Shown here piece after piece: positions 45,860 through 58,076 of a stretch of 64,000 nucleotides of DNA (the stretch's first letter is position 1; each line of letters opens with the position of its first letter). The DNA is from Ovis canadensis (lineage: Eukaryota > Chordata > Mammalia > Artiodactyla > Bovidae). The notes beneath the pieces are model-generated. The model was not told the origin of the DNA and did no database searches. It was given only the letters and a program-made list of their open reading frames with translations. Both the position numbers and the translations under genes were made by a program. The DNA lies in the NCBI RefSeq assembly GCF_042477335.2, contig NC_091245.1, positions 113,742,501-113,806,500 on the forward strand, read 5' to 3'.

Positions 45860-46607
45860 GGCGGCGAGCAGGGAGCTGGGAGGCAGGCCCCGGGGTGCTT
45901 GGTCGGGGCGTCTGCATGGACGGCCGGCGGGAAGGGGCGGCGTGGGGCTCTCGGGGACCTGGCCGAAAGATCGGCAGGCCACTCGAGCAGGGCCTCTACA
46001 GAAGCATGGGCGCGGCGGCGAAGCCGTGCCAGGCACATGTGAGAGGCTGGGACGGATCTGCGGTAGGTAGGGGTGGGCGTGGGGGTTGGGCTGGGGCTGC
46101 GGAGCCAGAGGGAGGCCCGCACTGGTGAACGCCAGGGCAGGGCAGGCCAGGGCAGGACGTGTGAGGGATAGCCCGAGCTCCAGGGGGATGTTGGGTGGGG
46201 AGGTGGGGCCGAGCCTGGAGTCTGGCGGGAAAGGCAGAGGGCAGGCCGTGACAGTGACGGGGCTGTGGCGTGAGGAAGATGGCGGGTGAGCACTCCATTT
46301 GGGTCGGGTGGCGGGTGAGCGGGGGCGAGCCACACTGGTGCTCGGTGCCACAGGCTGCTCAGGCTCGGCGGCGGGCTGTGGCTCTGGGCGGAGGCTAGGA
46401 CGCAGGCAAGCGAAGGACAGAAACGGAGCGCCAGCGCCAGCTGGGGGCCAGACCCGGTCCGAGATGGGTGGGCCCACCGTACCGCCCCAGAGACCAAAGT
46501 CACCACCCATCGGGAGGGAGTGTCCAGTGTCGGGGGTGACACTGCTGGGGCCTCAGGGTGGGATGGGGCGGGGGTGGCTGGCAGCGCAGGTGGCTGTGAT
46601 TTCATGA

Positions 46608-48665
46608 GGGCCAAGGAGAGCTCCCATGTGACCGGGCACAGTCAGCCCTCCAGGGCACACGCCCGCAGAGGGCAAACCTCGGGGAGGTCTGAGGGTCCGG
46701 ACACCGCCACCGCCTCGGCAGCACCGCCTGCCAGGGCCCGTACACGGAGCAAACCCCAGCGCCCAGCCACACACGGCGGGCCCAAGAAGGGGTGGCATCG
46801 ATGCAGCATGGCGCCATCACTCAGGCATCAGAAACACGTCAAGAATTGCCAGTTGTCACAAGCAATGATGCAGCTGGAGACTCTTACACTCGGCGGAGAA
46901 TGTCAGACCGCGTTGGACCGAGGCATGTGGAGCATGGAAAATAATACAAAACGAAGCTATTTGCCAGGAGAAACCGACTCACGCAGAAACCCACCTTAGG
47001 GTAACGCAAGCGGAAAGGCAGCGCTGGAGGGATGACTGGGGAGCTGCAACGCACAGATACGCAGGACCCTGTCTAAAGGGAGAAGCGCCAAGGTTATCCA
47101 GTTCAACACAGGGAATCAGCGTCAGTGCCCTGGAGTAACCTCAAGTGGAAAAGAATCTGAAACCATATATGACACTCGAGATCTGCACAAGCAAAACAGG
47201 ATCACACTGCGGTCCACCGGAAACCAGCACAATATTGGGAATCCACTGTACTTCCGCAACAACCGTGACTACGACGTCGGAGTAAGCTTTCAAAAGAAAA
47301 CTAACTCAGCAGGCAATGAAGTCAGCGGAAAACAGGTGAGCTATGCCAACCCCACCCTGGGTACATATCCACGAAAGGCGCAGCTCTTCATTCGGAAAGA
47401 CACATGCAACCCCCACAGTCACAGCAGCACCGTTTGCCATAGCCGAGACGTGGAGAAAACCCTAGTGCCCATCCCCAAAGGCTCAGCCACCAAGATGCAG
47501 TATCAGAGAAAGGGAGAGAATGGGATGTCACCGAGCCGTCCACAAGAGGCAGATAGTGTCACTGGCAGCAACGGCGGCTGGAGCTGCAGAATATTATCCT
47601 TGGTGAGGGAAGTCAAACAGACAAGGTCACGGATGGGTGGACTCTAAAGTGTTGTACAAATGAATCCCTGGGCCAACCAGCCACAGACTCTCAGACACAG
47701 GAAAGCCGCTTGGGGCTTCCCAAGGGCGCAGTCAGGGACCGAGGGATGATTGAGGAGCCGGGCTCAACGGATCAACCGTACCAGTACTGCGTAGGAAGGG
47801 GAGGAGGAACAAGGACACGCGGGATACCGCAGGGAATGAGATCCCATATGCTGTCATCACCCGCAATGGAAACGAGCTGAACACATGAGCCCCCCCCCAC
47901 CCACCCACAGACAGGACTGAACCCCAACGCTGTACAGCGGAAACGCACACCAGGTTGTAGATCAACTACGCTTCCAGGACAAGTGCTACTCCGTCGAAGT
48001 CAGTCAGTCGAGGATCAGTCCAGCAATAGGAAAAAGAAGAGCTTCCATTATGATCCAGGAAAGCCAACCCTGGGCACGCGTCGGGAAAAGACGACAAATA
48101 CCCCTAATGGGGAGAGATGCAGGCATCCCCCAGGGTCACCGCAGCCCTCTGTGCCGGAGCCGAGACCCGCGGGAAACGCCCAAGTGCCCGTCGGCACGTG
48201 GCCGGCACAAGAAGGTGAGGGATATCTGTACCGTGGAATATGACGCAGCCCTCAAGAAGGAGCCGCCATCGCCATGGGCCGCAAGGTCAGACGGACCCAC
48301 AGAAGGGTCCGCTCAGTGAAGTGAGTCGCTTGGATCGGGAGAAAGCTCTGTGGACTCTTAACGACGAATACAGACGAATCTATGCGCAAAGGGGAAAGCG
48401 ACCTGGAGACCCCGAAAACGTACATAGGGCTACCCAAGGGGAAAGGCAGGGAGGGACGAAGTTGAAGTCGGATCAAGAGATAGGAAAGACTGTGCTTACA
48501 GTAGAAGAGCAACAGAGCTTTCCTCTGTAGCAGGAGAAGTGTATCTGTATCTCGCCTTCACCTACACTGGAAGACCACCTGGCAAAGAACAGGGGACTGA
48601 ATCACTTTGCCGGGCACCTGAGACTCACCCAGGAATGTGAATCCGTTCTACTTGTGTTCGAAGAA
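46608..48665 (+). mobile_element. Block of three LINE-1 3' relics, unit 6
   Basis: Relics at about 46608-47273, 47282-47983 and 48028-48665. Confidence 0.8.
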
Positions 48666-49549
48666 GCAGAAAAAGGAGCAGGCCGTGGCTTGAAGCGGGG
48701 GGTGGGGGGAGGCAGGCCAGTGGGACAGATGCAAAGGCAGGTTCCTTGGCAAGAGTGGGATTTGGAACGGCTCAGGGAGGAACGGGGCGTGGGGGGCGGG
48801 GTGTGTGGAGATGGGGGAGGCGGGGAGCTGGGGGTGGGATGGGTGCATGTGGGGGAGTAGGGGGACGGTGAGGCTGCAGGCTGAGGTGGGGGTGCTCTTG
48901 GGGCAGGGCTGATGCTGAGGTGAGGCGCGCAAGAGGGTTTCAGGGGGAAGGGGTGGTGTTTGAGGCGGTGAGGGCGTTGCTGTTGGAAACCTATTTCTGC
49001 CGAGGCCAGGCCCGAGGGCGAGGGCCGGCAGCTGGTGGACTTCTTTGGAACTCGTCCTGCAAGACGTGGTCCAGGGACCCTGCAGGCAAAAGGGAGGTAT
49101 GCTTGCCAGATGTGGCAGCTCCCTTGCTCCTGGCTGTGCAAACGTAGTGTGATTGATTTCTCTCGGAGTGTGGGGAGAGTGAGGCAGGGAGCTTGGAGAC
49201 GGACGTTGTGAAAGATGAAGTGTGGTGCGGGCGGCTGCCAGCGGTGGGGTATTCCTGCCAGTGCAGTCCCCGAGCCCTCGGCTGGGTCCGGGTGAGGACG
49301 CGAGCAAACACAAGAAAGGTGCCTGGACGCACGGGCGGCTGAGCCCGCAGGGTTTGGGGCCACGAAGGCTTGGCAGCAGGGCCTTTTGTGGGTGAGGTGG
49401 GGAGGGGTCCTGGGCGTCTGTGTGGGAGAGGCAGCGGGCGGCAGGTAGCCAGCCAGCGTTTGCAGGAGCGCTGCCTCGAGCGCGTTTCAGCGGGCAGACC
49501 TAGTTGGGCTCTGGGGCCGCACCGTGGGACCAAAAGGGGACGCTGGGGC

Positions 49550-49620
49550 TGCATGGGGCGGGAATCGAACCCGGGCCTCCCGCGTGGCAGGCGAGAATTC
49601 TACCACTGAACCACCCATGC
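49550..49620 (-). tRNA. tRNA-Gly-GCC: tRNA-Gly (anticodon GCC), C65 allele, unit 6
   Basis: Same as the unit 3 copy, with the C49-C65 mismatch. TTTT (minus) at 49532-49535. Confidence 0.96.
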
Positions 49621-51113
49621 ACCGGTGGCCAGCGCCGCCCGTCGCTGCCCCTCAGGCGCTGGCCGCCACCCGCCCGCCGCTGCTCACTGCTCGCCCGTGG
49701 GCATCTCTCTGCCCCGTTGCAGCGGGAGACGACGGGCAGGCGACCTGTAAGACAGGATCCGGGCACGTGCAGGACCCCGGGGCGCGCCGCTCTCGGAGGG
49801 AGCCCGGGGCGACGGGACGCGGGCCCATGCGGCCCGTCCCGCGCCTTCTGCGCCGACCACGGCCGCCGCGACCCTGTCGGTGTCGCGTGAGGGCGCCGGG
49901 AGCCGACGCCGTCTGCCCGGCGCCGGGATCCCTGTCAGGTGCAGGCGCTGCGTGGTCGCTGCGGCCGCGCGCAGACGTGCCTCTCAGCGACCGCCGGGTC
50001 CCGGCCCAAAGTCCCTCTGGCGGGCTGGCTTTCCGGCCGTGCCGGGGTGGGGCGTGCGAGAGCGGGCGGGGGAAGGGACGCCGGGCTCGGTCTGTGCGGG
50101 AAGCGCGAGCGCGGGAGGGCGACGCCTCCGAGCGCCTCCGCCACCGCCCCCTACCCGCCCTCCCCCCGCCATCCCATCCTTAGACCCGCGCTCAGGCCCA
50201 GGGACCCAAAGGCGTGTGAGCCTGGCTCCTGCGCTCTGGCCGACCGCGCTCCCGGGGTCCGGCTCTGACGGGGTGGTGGTGGTGAGCAGGGGCCCTTTGG
50301 CAGCGCGGCTCCTGGCTCGGGGACTGCGGGCTGAGAGGCAGGGAGCGCGCCTGGGCGGGCTTGGCTCCGGCCGGGGCAGCGGCTTCCCACGGGAACGGGC
50401 GCCGTGGCGCCGAGGTCGGGGGCGCGGGCCGGGCGCCGGGGGGTGGGCTGGACGGGCACGCAGGGCTTCCGCTCCCTCCCCAGCGGAGCACCCTTCCCGG
50501 GACGGACTCGTGCAAGGAAGGCCGGTGTGCGCTGGCCAGCAGGAAGGCTGGATGGCACGCGTCCAGGGCGGGCGGCAGGCAGGTTGCGGCCCGGCCAAGA
50601 ACGCACGGCGGAGAAGGGTCGAGGGCACGCGGCAGCCCCTTGGCGGGCAAGGCGGGGGCTCGGCCGCCTCGCTGTGGCTGGGGAGCGCAGGCGGGCCGGC
50701 GGGGCGGGCGCGGAGGACGGGGTGCCGGCCTGGCGGGAGAGCTGGCGGGGGCAGCCGTGGAAGCAAGGCTGCGAGGGCGAGTAGGCCGTTCCCCGGGCAG
50801 AAGTCGGAGCGCCGGCGAAGGGAGGAGGGCTTGCCACCCGCCGCGGGGCTGCGTGCTTCGGCGCGGCCGGGGGCGGGGCGCGGCGGGGCTGTGGGAGTGG
50901 AAGTGGGAGGGTGGGCGAGTGTGGGCCAGGGGGAGGCAGGGAGGCAGGAAAAGCAGCAGCTGCAGCTGCAGCCAGCTGGCGAGGAAAGATGCGCTGAGAA
51001 GGACTGAAGGTGCCTTCTGTGGGGGTGCAGGTGGCGGCGGGAGGGCGTGTGTGGAGAAAGGCAGTGGCGCGCGGAGGACGGGTGCGTTTGTCCGGCGGGC
51101 CAAAAGGCTGGCT

Positions 51114-51196
51114 TGTCAGGAGTGGGATTCGAACCCACGCCTCCAGGGGAGACTGCGACCTGAACGCAGCGCCTTAGACCGCTCGGCCATCCTGAC
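51114..51196 (-). tRNA. tRNA-Leu-CAG: tRNA-Leu (anticodon CAG), unit 7
   Basis: Identical to the unit 1 copy. The minus-strand TTTT is at 51102-51105. Confidence 0.98.
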
Positions 51197-51751
51197 GGCG
51201 GGCCTGGCTGGGCGCGTGGCCGCTCGCCTGGCTGGGACCCGACGCGGCGCGAGCACCGGCGCCCTTGGCGGGCCGCGGGCGGCGCCACGCCAGGCAGGCA
51301 GGCAGGCAGGCAGGCGGGCGGGCGTCCGGAGTGGGGGTCGACGGAGCCGGCGCGCGGCGGCCGGCCGAGGCGCCTGGCTCCGCCGCCGCTCGCGCCGCGG
51401 ACCCAGAGGGCCCTGGGCGGGCCGGCCCCTCCCCACCCGCGCCTGTCCTGGCCCGACGCCGGCCGGCGCGCGCCCACCGTGTCGTCGCAGCCCCGCTTGC
51501 CTTCTCGCGCCCCCTTCTCCCGGCGGAACGCCCGCGTTGGAGGCAAGAGGCGGCGCGCTGGGGAGGGTCCAGTGCCCCGGGGGTCCGGGTCCCTGTCGGG
51601 GTGGCGGGCTGCCGCTGTGACCGAGGCGGTTGGTCTGGTGCGCGGTTGGGTCGGGACCCGTGGTGGCCGGCGGCCCGTGCTGGGCAAGGGGAGGCGTGGG
51701 CAGGCAGCCCGAGAGCCCGAGGGCGGCCGGGCGGCAGGACGGTCGCCGCCG

Positions 51752-51823
51752 TCCTCGTTAGTATAGTGGTGAGTATCCCCGCCTGTCACGCGGGAGACCG
51801 GGGTTCGATTCCCCGACGGGGAG
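51752..51823 (+). tRNA. tRNA-Asp-GTC: tRNA-Asp (anticodon GTC), unit 7
   Basis: Identical to the unit 1 copy. TTTTT at 51835-51839. Confidence 0.98.
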
Positions 51824-52561
51824 GCAACACACCCTTTTTGGTGGCCGCGGTCGCTCTCTGTCCTGCCGCCAGGCCCCGGAGGGCCCTTCGCCTCCTCCCG
51901 ACGTCTTTGGGCGAGGCGCCAGGGCGCCGCCGACGGCGGTGCCCGGCCTAGCTCCCGGCGACCCCCTCTGCCCGTGCAGCGCTCCAGCCTGAGCCCTTTG
52001 TCGTCGGCGGGCGCACGGTCGCCACGGCGGAGCGAGGGCCTCCTTGGCGACCCCACGGCCTTGCCCGACCATAGCCGGATCTGGCGGCCGGCCGGCCGCC
52101 CGCCCACGCGCCGACCCCCAGTGGCTGCCTGAGTGGGCTCGTAGGCTCGCGACGGCCCCGCCGCGTGCAGGCAGGTGGGTCCCGTGTCCCCTTGTCGTGG
52201 GAAGTGGCCTCGCCCAGCGCCCGGTGGAGTAGCGCTTTGGCCAGCTGGGTGCTGGAAGCTGCGTGCCCCGCGTTGCCCGCCGGGGGTGAGGGCGGGGAGG
52301 CGTTGGCGGGCCGCGGCGGGGAGCGAAGGGCCGGAGGGCCGCAAGGCCGCGGGGGCGCCGCCCTGGGGCGGTGCGGCCGGTGGATTCCCGGCGACCGCGT
52401 GGCGCTGGCGCGCTCGGGGCGCCGCGTGGCTGCTGGGAGCGCCGGCGGCGGCGGCGCAAGCCTCCGGCTGACGGGGCGTCGGGGCAGGGATGCGGAGGCG
52501 GCGGCGAGAGTATGCTGGGGCGAGCCCGGGGCCGGCGTCTGGCGGCCGCCCGGGCTGTGGA

Positions 52562-52633
52562 GCGTTGGTGGTATAGTGGTGAGCATAGCTGCCTTCCAAG
52601 CAGTTGACCCGGGTTCGATTCCCGGCCAACGCA
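52562..52633 (+). tRNA. tRNA-Gly-TCC: tRNA-Gly (anticodon TCC), unit 7
   Basis: Identical to the unit 1 copy. TTTT at 52645-52648. Confidence 0.98.
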
Positions 52634-52911
52634 GCGGGCCGACCTTTTGCTGAGTTCCAGCGCTCTCCCGGCAGGGGCGTTCGGGGGACAGAGAGGTGGG
52701 AGCAGGGAGCCAGCCCGCTGGCCGGCGGCTTTTGGCGTGTGTGCGAGAAGCCGGCGGCGCGCGCGGTGTTTTGAGGGTGCTGAAAGCAAGACGGCACGGC
52801 AGGGCAGGCGGCTGGACTTGCAAAGGCCGGGTGTGGGCAGCAAGGTGGCACGGGCGGGTGGCATGGAGGCGCGGGGCTCACCAGGAGCAGGCGAGGGCTG
52901 AACCCCGACGC

Positions 52912-52983
52912 TCCCTGGTGGTCTAGTGGTTAGGATTCGGCGCTCTCACCGCCGCGGCCTGGGTTCGATTCCCGGTCAGGGAA
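52912..52983 (+). tRNA. tRNA-Glu-CTC: tRNA-Glu (anticodon CTC), T50 allele, unit 7
   Basis: Same as the unit 3 copy, with the U50-G64 wobble. Confidence 0.97.
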
Positions 52984-53833
52984 GCCTTTCTTCTTCCTCT
53001 CCGCCTGCCACCTGCCCACGTCCTCGCTGGACACCCTGCCACCCTTTTCTTAGCCTACGCTTGCTCAGCGCTGCGCCAGAGGCCCCCGGGACCCTGCCCG
53101 TCCAGCCCCAGCACGATTCAGGCCACCTCCGCCGTCCCGCGGGGCAAAGGTTTTGGCCGCAGTGGCAACCTCGCGCCGCTTCCACCACGACGCGCCTGAG
53201 GCCTCCCATCCACCAGCCCCCCCCCAACCCCACCCCCCGCCTCCCTCCCTCCTGAGGGGCTGCGGCTGCTGCCCCTGGTGGTGGCGGTGATGCTCCTGGG
53301 CTTGTGCTGGTTCTCCTGCTGTGGGTGGTGGTGAGGAGGTGGGCTTGGATAGGGCCGGCGGCGGTAGGGGTGGGGGTAGGGCTGGGGGTAGGGGCGTGGG
53401 CTGTGGCGGTCGCCAGCTGGGGGCCAGCAGCGGCAGGGGCGGTGGCCACAGCCGAAGGTGAGCGAGGGGGATCTGCCTCTGGGAGTGGGGGCCGTGGCCA
53501 CGGACCGCCTGCCTTGTCGTGTCTCTCATGCCAGCCACCTCTCTGGGCGGCTTGGCCAGTGCGTGCCAGGTCCCGGGCTGGCTGTGACTCCCGTGTGCCG
53601 CTGGCGACTCCAAGAGGGTTCTGGTCTTGAGTGGGCTCTGGGAGGCGGACCACGGCGCCCGGGAGGCATGGGTAGCAGTTCAGTCGCCCGGGGGCAGCGA
53701 TGCCTGCCAGGGAGGACAACCCGACCATCGTGCTGTTTCCCTTGCCTGACCACAGCTCTCAATCCTACTGGACTGAGGCAAGATTTACCCAGGCCTCCCT
53801 CCCCCACTCGTAACCAAAGGTGGGCACTCGGGT

Positions 53834-53834
<1 letters not shown>

Positions 53835-53864
<30 letters not shown>
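53835..53864. repeat. (CA)15 microsatellite, unit 7
   Basis: Fifteen repeats. Confidence 0.97.
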
Positions 53865-53867
<3 letters not shown>

Positions 53868-54301
53868 CGCCCTCCAAACTGTCTATCCAGGATCCACTCC
53901 ATCCCTCTCCCCACCCTGTCACCGTCTTCCCCTAGGAACTCTGCGCGAGGGTGATCCTCCAGCACAGTCTCCTCTTGGCCCCGTCTCGGCTGGTCTATCC
54001 CCAAAGGGTTTCACGTCTGTTCAAGGACTGTGTCCTTCGGAGGGGAAGTGGACGGCAGACGAAAGGCACCAACGTGCGGCGAGGGCGGCACACTCGGGTG
54101 CGATGGCACAAAGGCGAGTGCCCTGTGGGAAAGGAGCCCCCGTGGCCCGACGTGTGCTTGCCGTCGCCAAAGGAGGTTTCCTCGAGGCCCCTGCCGGGGC
54201 TGTGGGCGTCAGAGTGCATGGGGGAGAGTATCGGAGGAAGGTGCTTGGGGCCATGGCTGGTGGGCGCCCCACGTGGATCAGGGACCCGGGCAGGGCGATC
54301 G

Positions 54302-54315
54302 CGAGCAGAGGGCGC
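54302..54315 (+). promoter_or_regulatory. CTCF-like core motif, unit 7
   Basis: Identical to the unit 1 motif. Confidence 0.5.
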
Positions 54316-55063
54316 GGCGGCGAGCAGGGAGCTGGGAGGCAGGCCCCGGGGTGCTTGGTCGGGGCGTCTGCATGGACGGCCGGCGGGAAGGGGCGGCGTG
54401 GGGCTCTCGGGGACCTGGCCGAAAGATCGGCAGGCCACTCGAGCAGGGCCTCTACAGAAGCATGGGCGCGGCGGCGAAGCCGTGCCAGGCACATGTGAGA
54501 GGCTGGGACGGATCTGCGGTAGGTAGGGGTGGGCGTGGGGGTTGGGCTGGGGCTGCGGAGCCAGAGGGAGGCCCGCACTGGTGAACGCCAGGGCAGGGCA
54601 GGCCAGGGCAGGACGTGTGAGGGATAGCCCGAGCTCCAGGGGGATGTTGGGTGGGGAGGTGGGGCCGAGCCTGGAGTCTGGCGGGAAAGGCAGAGGGCAG
54701 GCCGTGACAGTGACGGGGCTGTGGCGTGAGGAAGATGGCGGGTGAGCACTCCATTTGGGTCGGGTGGCGGGTGAGCGGGGGCGAGCCACACTGGTGCTCG
54801 GTGCCACAGGCTGCTCAGGCTCGGCGGCGGGCTGTGGCTCTGGGCGGAGGCTAGGACGCAGGCAAGCGAAGGACAGAAACGGAGCGCCAGCGCCAGCTGG
54901 GGGCCAGACCCGGTCCGAGATGGGTGGGCCCACCGTACCGCCCCAGAGACCAAAGTCACCACCCATCGGGAGGGAGTGTCCAGTGTCGGGGGTGACACTG
55001 CTGGGGCCTCAGGGTGGGATGGGGCGGGGGTGGCTGGCAGCGCAGGTGGCTGTGATTTCATGA

Positions 55064-57121
55064 GGGCCAAGGAGAGCTCCCATGTGACCGGGCACAGTCA
55101 GCCCTCCAGGGCACACGCCCGCAGAGGGCAAACCTCGGGGAGGTCTGAGGGTCCGGACACCGCCACCGCCTCGGCAGCACCGCCTGCCAGGGCCCGTACA
55201 CGGAGCAAACCCCAGCGCCCAGCCACACACGGCGGGCCCAAGAAGGGGTGGCATCGATGCAGCATGGCGCCATCACTCAGGCATCAGAAACACGTCAAGA
55301 ATTGCCAGTTGTCACAAGCAATGATGCAGCTGGAGACTCTTACACTCGGCGGAGAATGTCAGACCGCGTTGGACCGAGGCATGTGGAGCATGGAAAATAA
55401 TACAAAACGAAGCTATTTGCCAGGAGAAACCGACTCACGCAGAAACCCACCTTAGGGTAACGCAAGCGGAAAGGCAGCGCTGGAGGGATGACTGGGGAGC
55501 TGCAACGCACAGATACGCAGGACCCTGTCTAAAGGGAGAAGCGCCAAGGTTATCCAGTTCAACACAGGGAATCAGCGTCAGTGCCCTGGAGTAACCTCAA
55601 GTGGAAAAGAATCTGAAACCATATATGACACTCGAGATCTGCACAAGCAAAACAGGATCACACTGCGGTCCACCGGAAACCAGCACAATATTGGGAATCC
55701 ACTGTACTTCCGCAACAACCGTGACTACGACGTCGGAGTAAGCTTTCAAAAGAAAACTAACTCAGCAGGCAATGAAGTCAGCGGAAAACAGGTGAGCTAT
55801 GCCAACCCCACCCTGGGTACATATCCACGAAAGGCGCAGCTCTTCATTCGGAAAGACACATGCAACCCCCACAGTCACAGCAGCACCGTTTGCCATAGCC
55901 GAGACGTGGAGAAAACCCTAGTGCCCATCCCCAAAGGCTCAGCCACCAAGATGCAGTATCAGAGAAAGGGAGAGAATGGGATGTCACCGAGCCGTCCACA
56001 AGAGGCAGATAGTGTCACTGGCAGCAACGGCGGCTGGAGCTGCAGAATATTATCCTTGGTGAGGGAAGTCAAACAGACAAGGTCACGGATGGGTGGACTC
56101 TAAAGTGTTGTACAAATGAATCCCTGGGCCAACCAGCCACAGACTCTCAGACACAGGAAAGCCGCTTGGGGCTTCCCAAGGGCGCAGTCAGGGACCGAGG
56201 GATGATTGAGGAGCCGGGCTCAACGGATCAACCGTACCAGTACTGCGTAGGAAGGGGAGGAGGAACAAGGACACGCGGGATACCGCAGGGAATGAGATCC
56301 CATATGCTGTCATCACCCGCAATGGAAACGAGCTGAACACATGAGCCCCCCCCCACCCACCCACAGACAGGACTGAACCCCAACGCTGTACAGCGGAAAC
56401 GCACACCAGGTTGTAGATCAACTACGCTTCCAGGACAAGTGCTACTCCGTCGAAGTCAGTCAGTCGAGGATCAGTCCAGCAATAGGAAAAAGAAGAGCTT
56501 CCATTATGATCCAGGAAAGCCAACCCTGGGCACGCGTCGGGAAAAGACGACAAATACCCCTAATGGGGAGAGATGCAGGCATCCCCCAGGGTCACCGCAG
56601 CCCTCTGTGCCGGAGCCGAGACCCGCGGGAAACGCCCAAGTGCCCGTCGGCACGTGGCCGGCACAAGAAGGTGAGGGATATCTGTACCGTGGAATATGAC
56701 GCAGCCCTCAAGAAGGAGCCGCCATCGCCATGGGCCGCAAGGTCAGACGGACCCACAGAAGGGTCCGCTCAGTGAAGTGAGTCGCTTGGATCGGGAGAAA
56801 GCTCTGTGGACTCTTAACGACGAATACAGACGAATCTATGCGCAAAGGGGAAAGCGACCTGGAGACCCCGAAAACGTACATAGGGCTACCCAAGGGGAAA
56901 GGCAGGGAGGGACGAAGTTGAAGTCGGATCAAGAGATAGGAAAGACTGTGCTTACAGTAGAAGAGCAACAGAGCTTTCCTCTGTAGCAGGAGAAGTGTAT
57001 CTGTATCTCGCCTTCACCTACACTGGAAGACCACCTGGCAAAGAACAGGGGACTGAATCACTTTGCCGGGCACCTGAGACTCACCCAGGAATGTGAATCC
57101 GTTCTACTTGTGTTCGAAGAA
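55064..57121 (+). mobile_element. Block of three LINE-1 3' relics, unit 7
   Basis: Relics at about 55064-55729, 55738-56439 and 56484-57121. Confidence 0.8.
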
Positions 57122-58005
57122 GCAGAAAAAGGAGCAGGCCGTGGCTTGAAGCGGGGGGTGGGGGGAGGCAGGCCAGTGGGACAGATGCAAAGGCAGGTTC
57201 CTTGGCAAGAGTGGGATTTGGAACGGCTCAGGGAGGAACGGGGCGTGGGGGGCGGGGTGTGTGGAGATGGGGGAGGCGGGGAGCTGGGGGTGGGATGGGT
57301 GCATGTGGGGGAGTAGGGGGACGGTGAGGCTGCAGGCTGAGGTGGGGGTGCTCTTGGGGCAGGGCTGATGCTGAGGTGAGGCGCGCAAGAGGGTTTCAGG
57401 GGGAAGGGGTGGTGTTTGAGGCGGTGAGGGCGTTGCTGTTGGAAACCTATTTCTGCCGAGGCCAGGCCCGAGGGCGAGGGCCGGCAGCTGGTGGACTTCT
57501 TTGGAACTCGTCCTGCAAGACGTGGTCCAGGGACCCTGCAGGCAAAAGGGAGGTATGCTTGCCAGATGTGGCAGCTCCCTTGCTCCTGGCTGTGCAAACG
57601 TAGTGTGATTGATTTCTCTCGGAGTGTGGGGAGAGTGAGGCAGGGAGCTTGGAGACGGACGTTGTGAAAGATGAAGTGTGGTGCGGGCGGCTGCCAGCGG
57701 TGGGGTATTCCTGCCAGTGCAGTCCCCGAGCCCTCGGCTGGGTCCGGGTGAGGACGCGAGCAAACACAAGAAAGGTGCCTGGACGCACGGGCGGCTGAGC
57801 CCGCAGGGTTTGGGGCCACGAAGGCTTGGCAGCAGGGCCTTTTGTGGGTGAGGTGGGGAGGGGTCCTGGGCGTCTGTGTGGGAGAGGCAGCGGGCGGCAG
57901 GTAGCCAGCCAGCGTTTGCAGGAGCGCTGCCTCGAGCGCGTTTCAGCGGGCAGACCTAGTTGGGCTCTGGGGCCGCACCGTGGGACCAAAAGGGGACGCT
58001 GGGGC

Positions 58006-58076
58006 TGCATGGGGCGGGAATCGAACCCGGGCCTCCCGCGTGGCAGGCGAGAATTCTACCACTGAACCACCCATGC
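58006..58076 (-). tRNA. tRNA-Gly-GCC: tRNA-Gly (anticodon GCC), C65 allele, unit 7
   Basis: Same as the unit 3 copy, with the C49-C65 mismatch. TTTT (minus) at 57988-57991. Confidence 0.96.

Larger units (their letters stand above)
42290..50745. repeat. tRNA array, unit 6 (8456 bp)
   Basis: Sixth complete unit. It shares the GGC-run allele of unit 5 (T at 43993) and the T at 49828 of units 4-5, but has reverted or never had the G seen at 40537 in unit 5. Two changes near 50003 and 50352 appear private to this unit. Confidence 0.97.
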
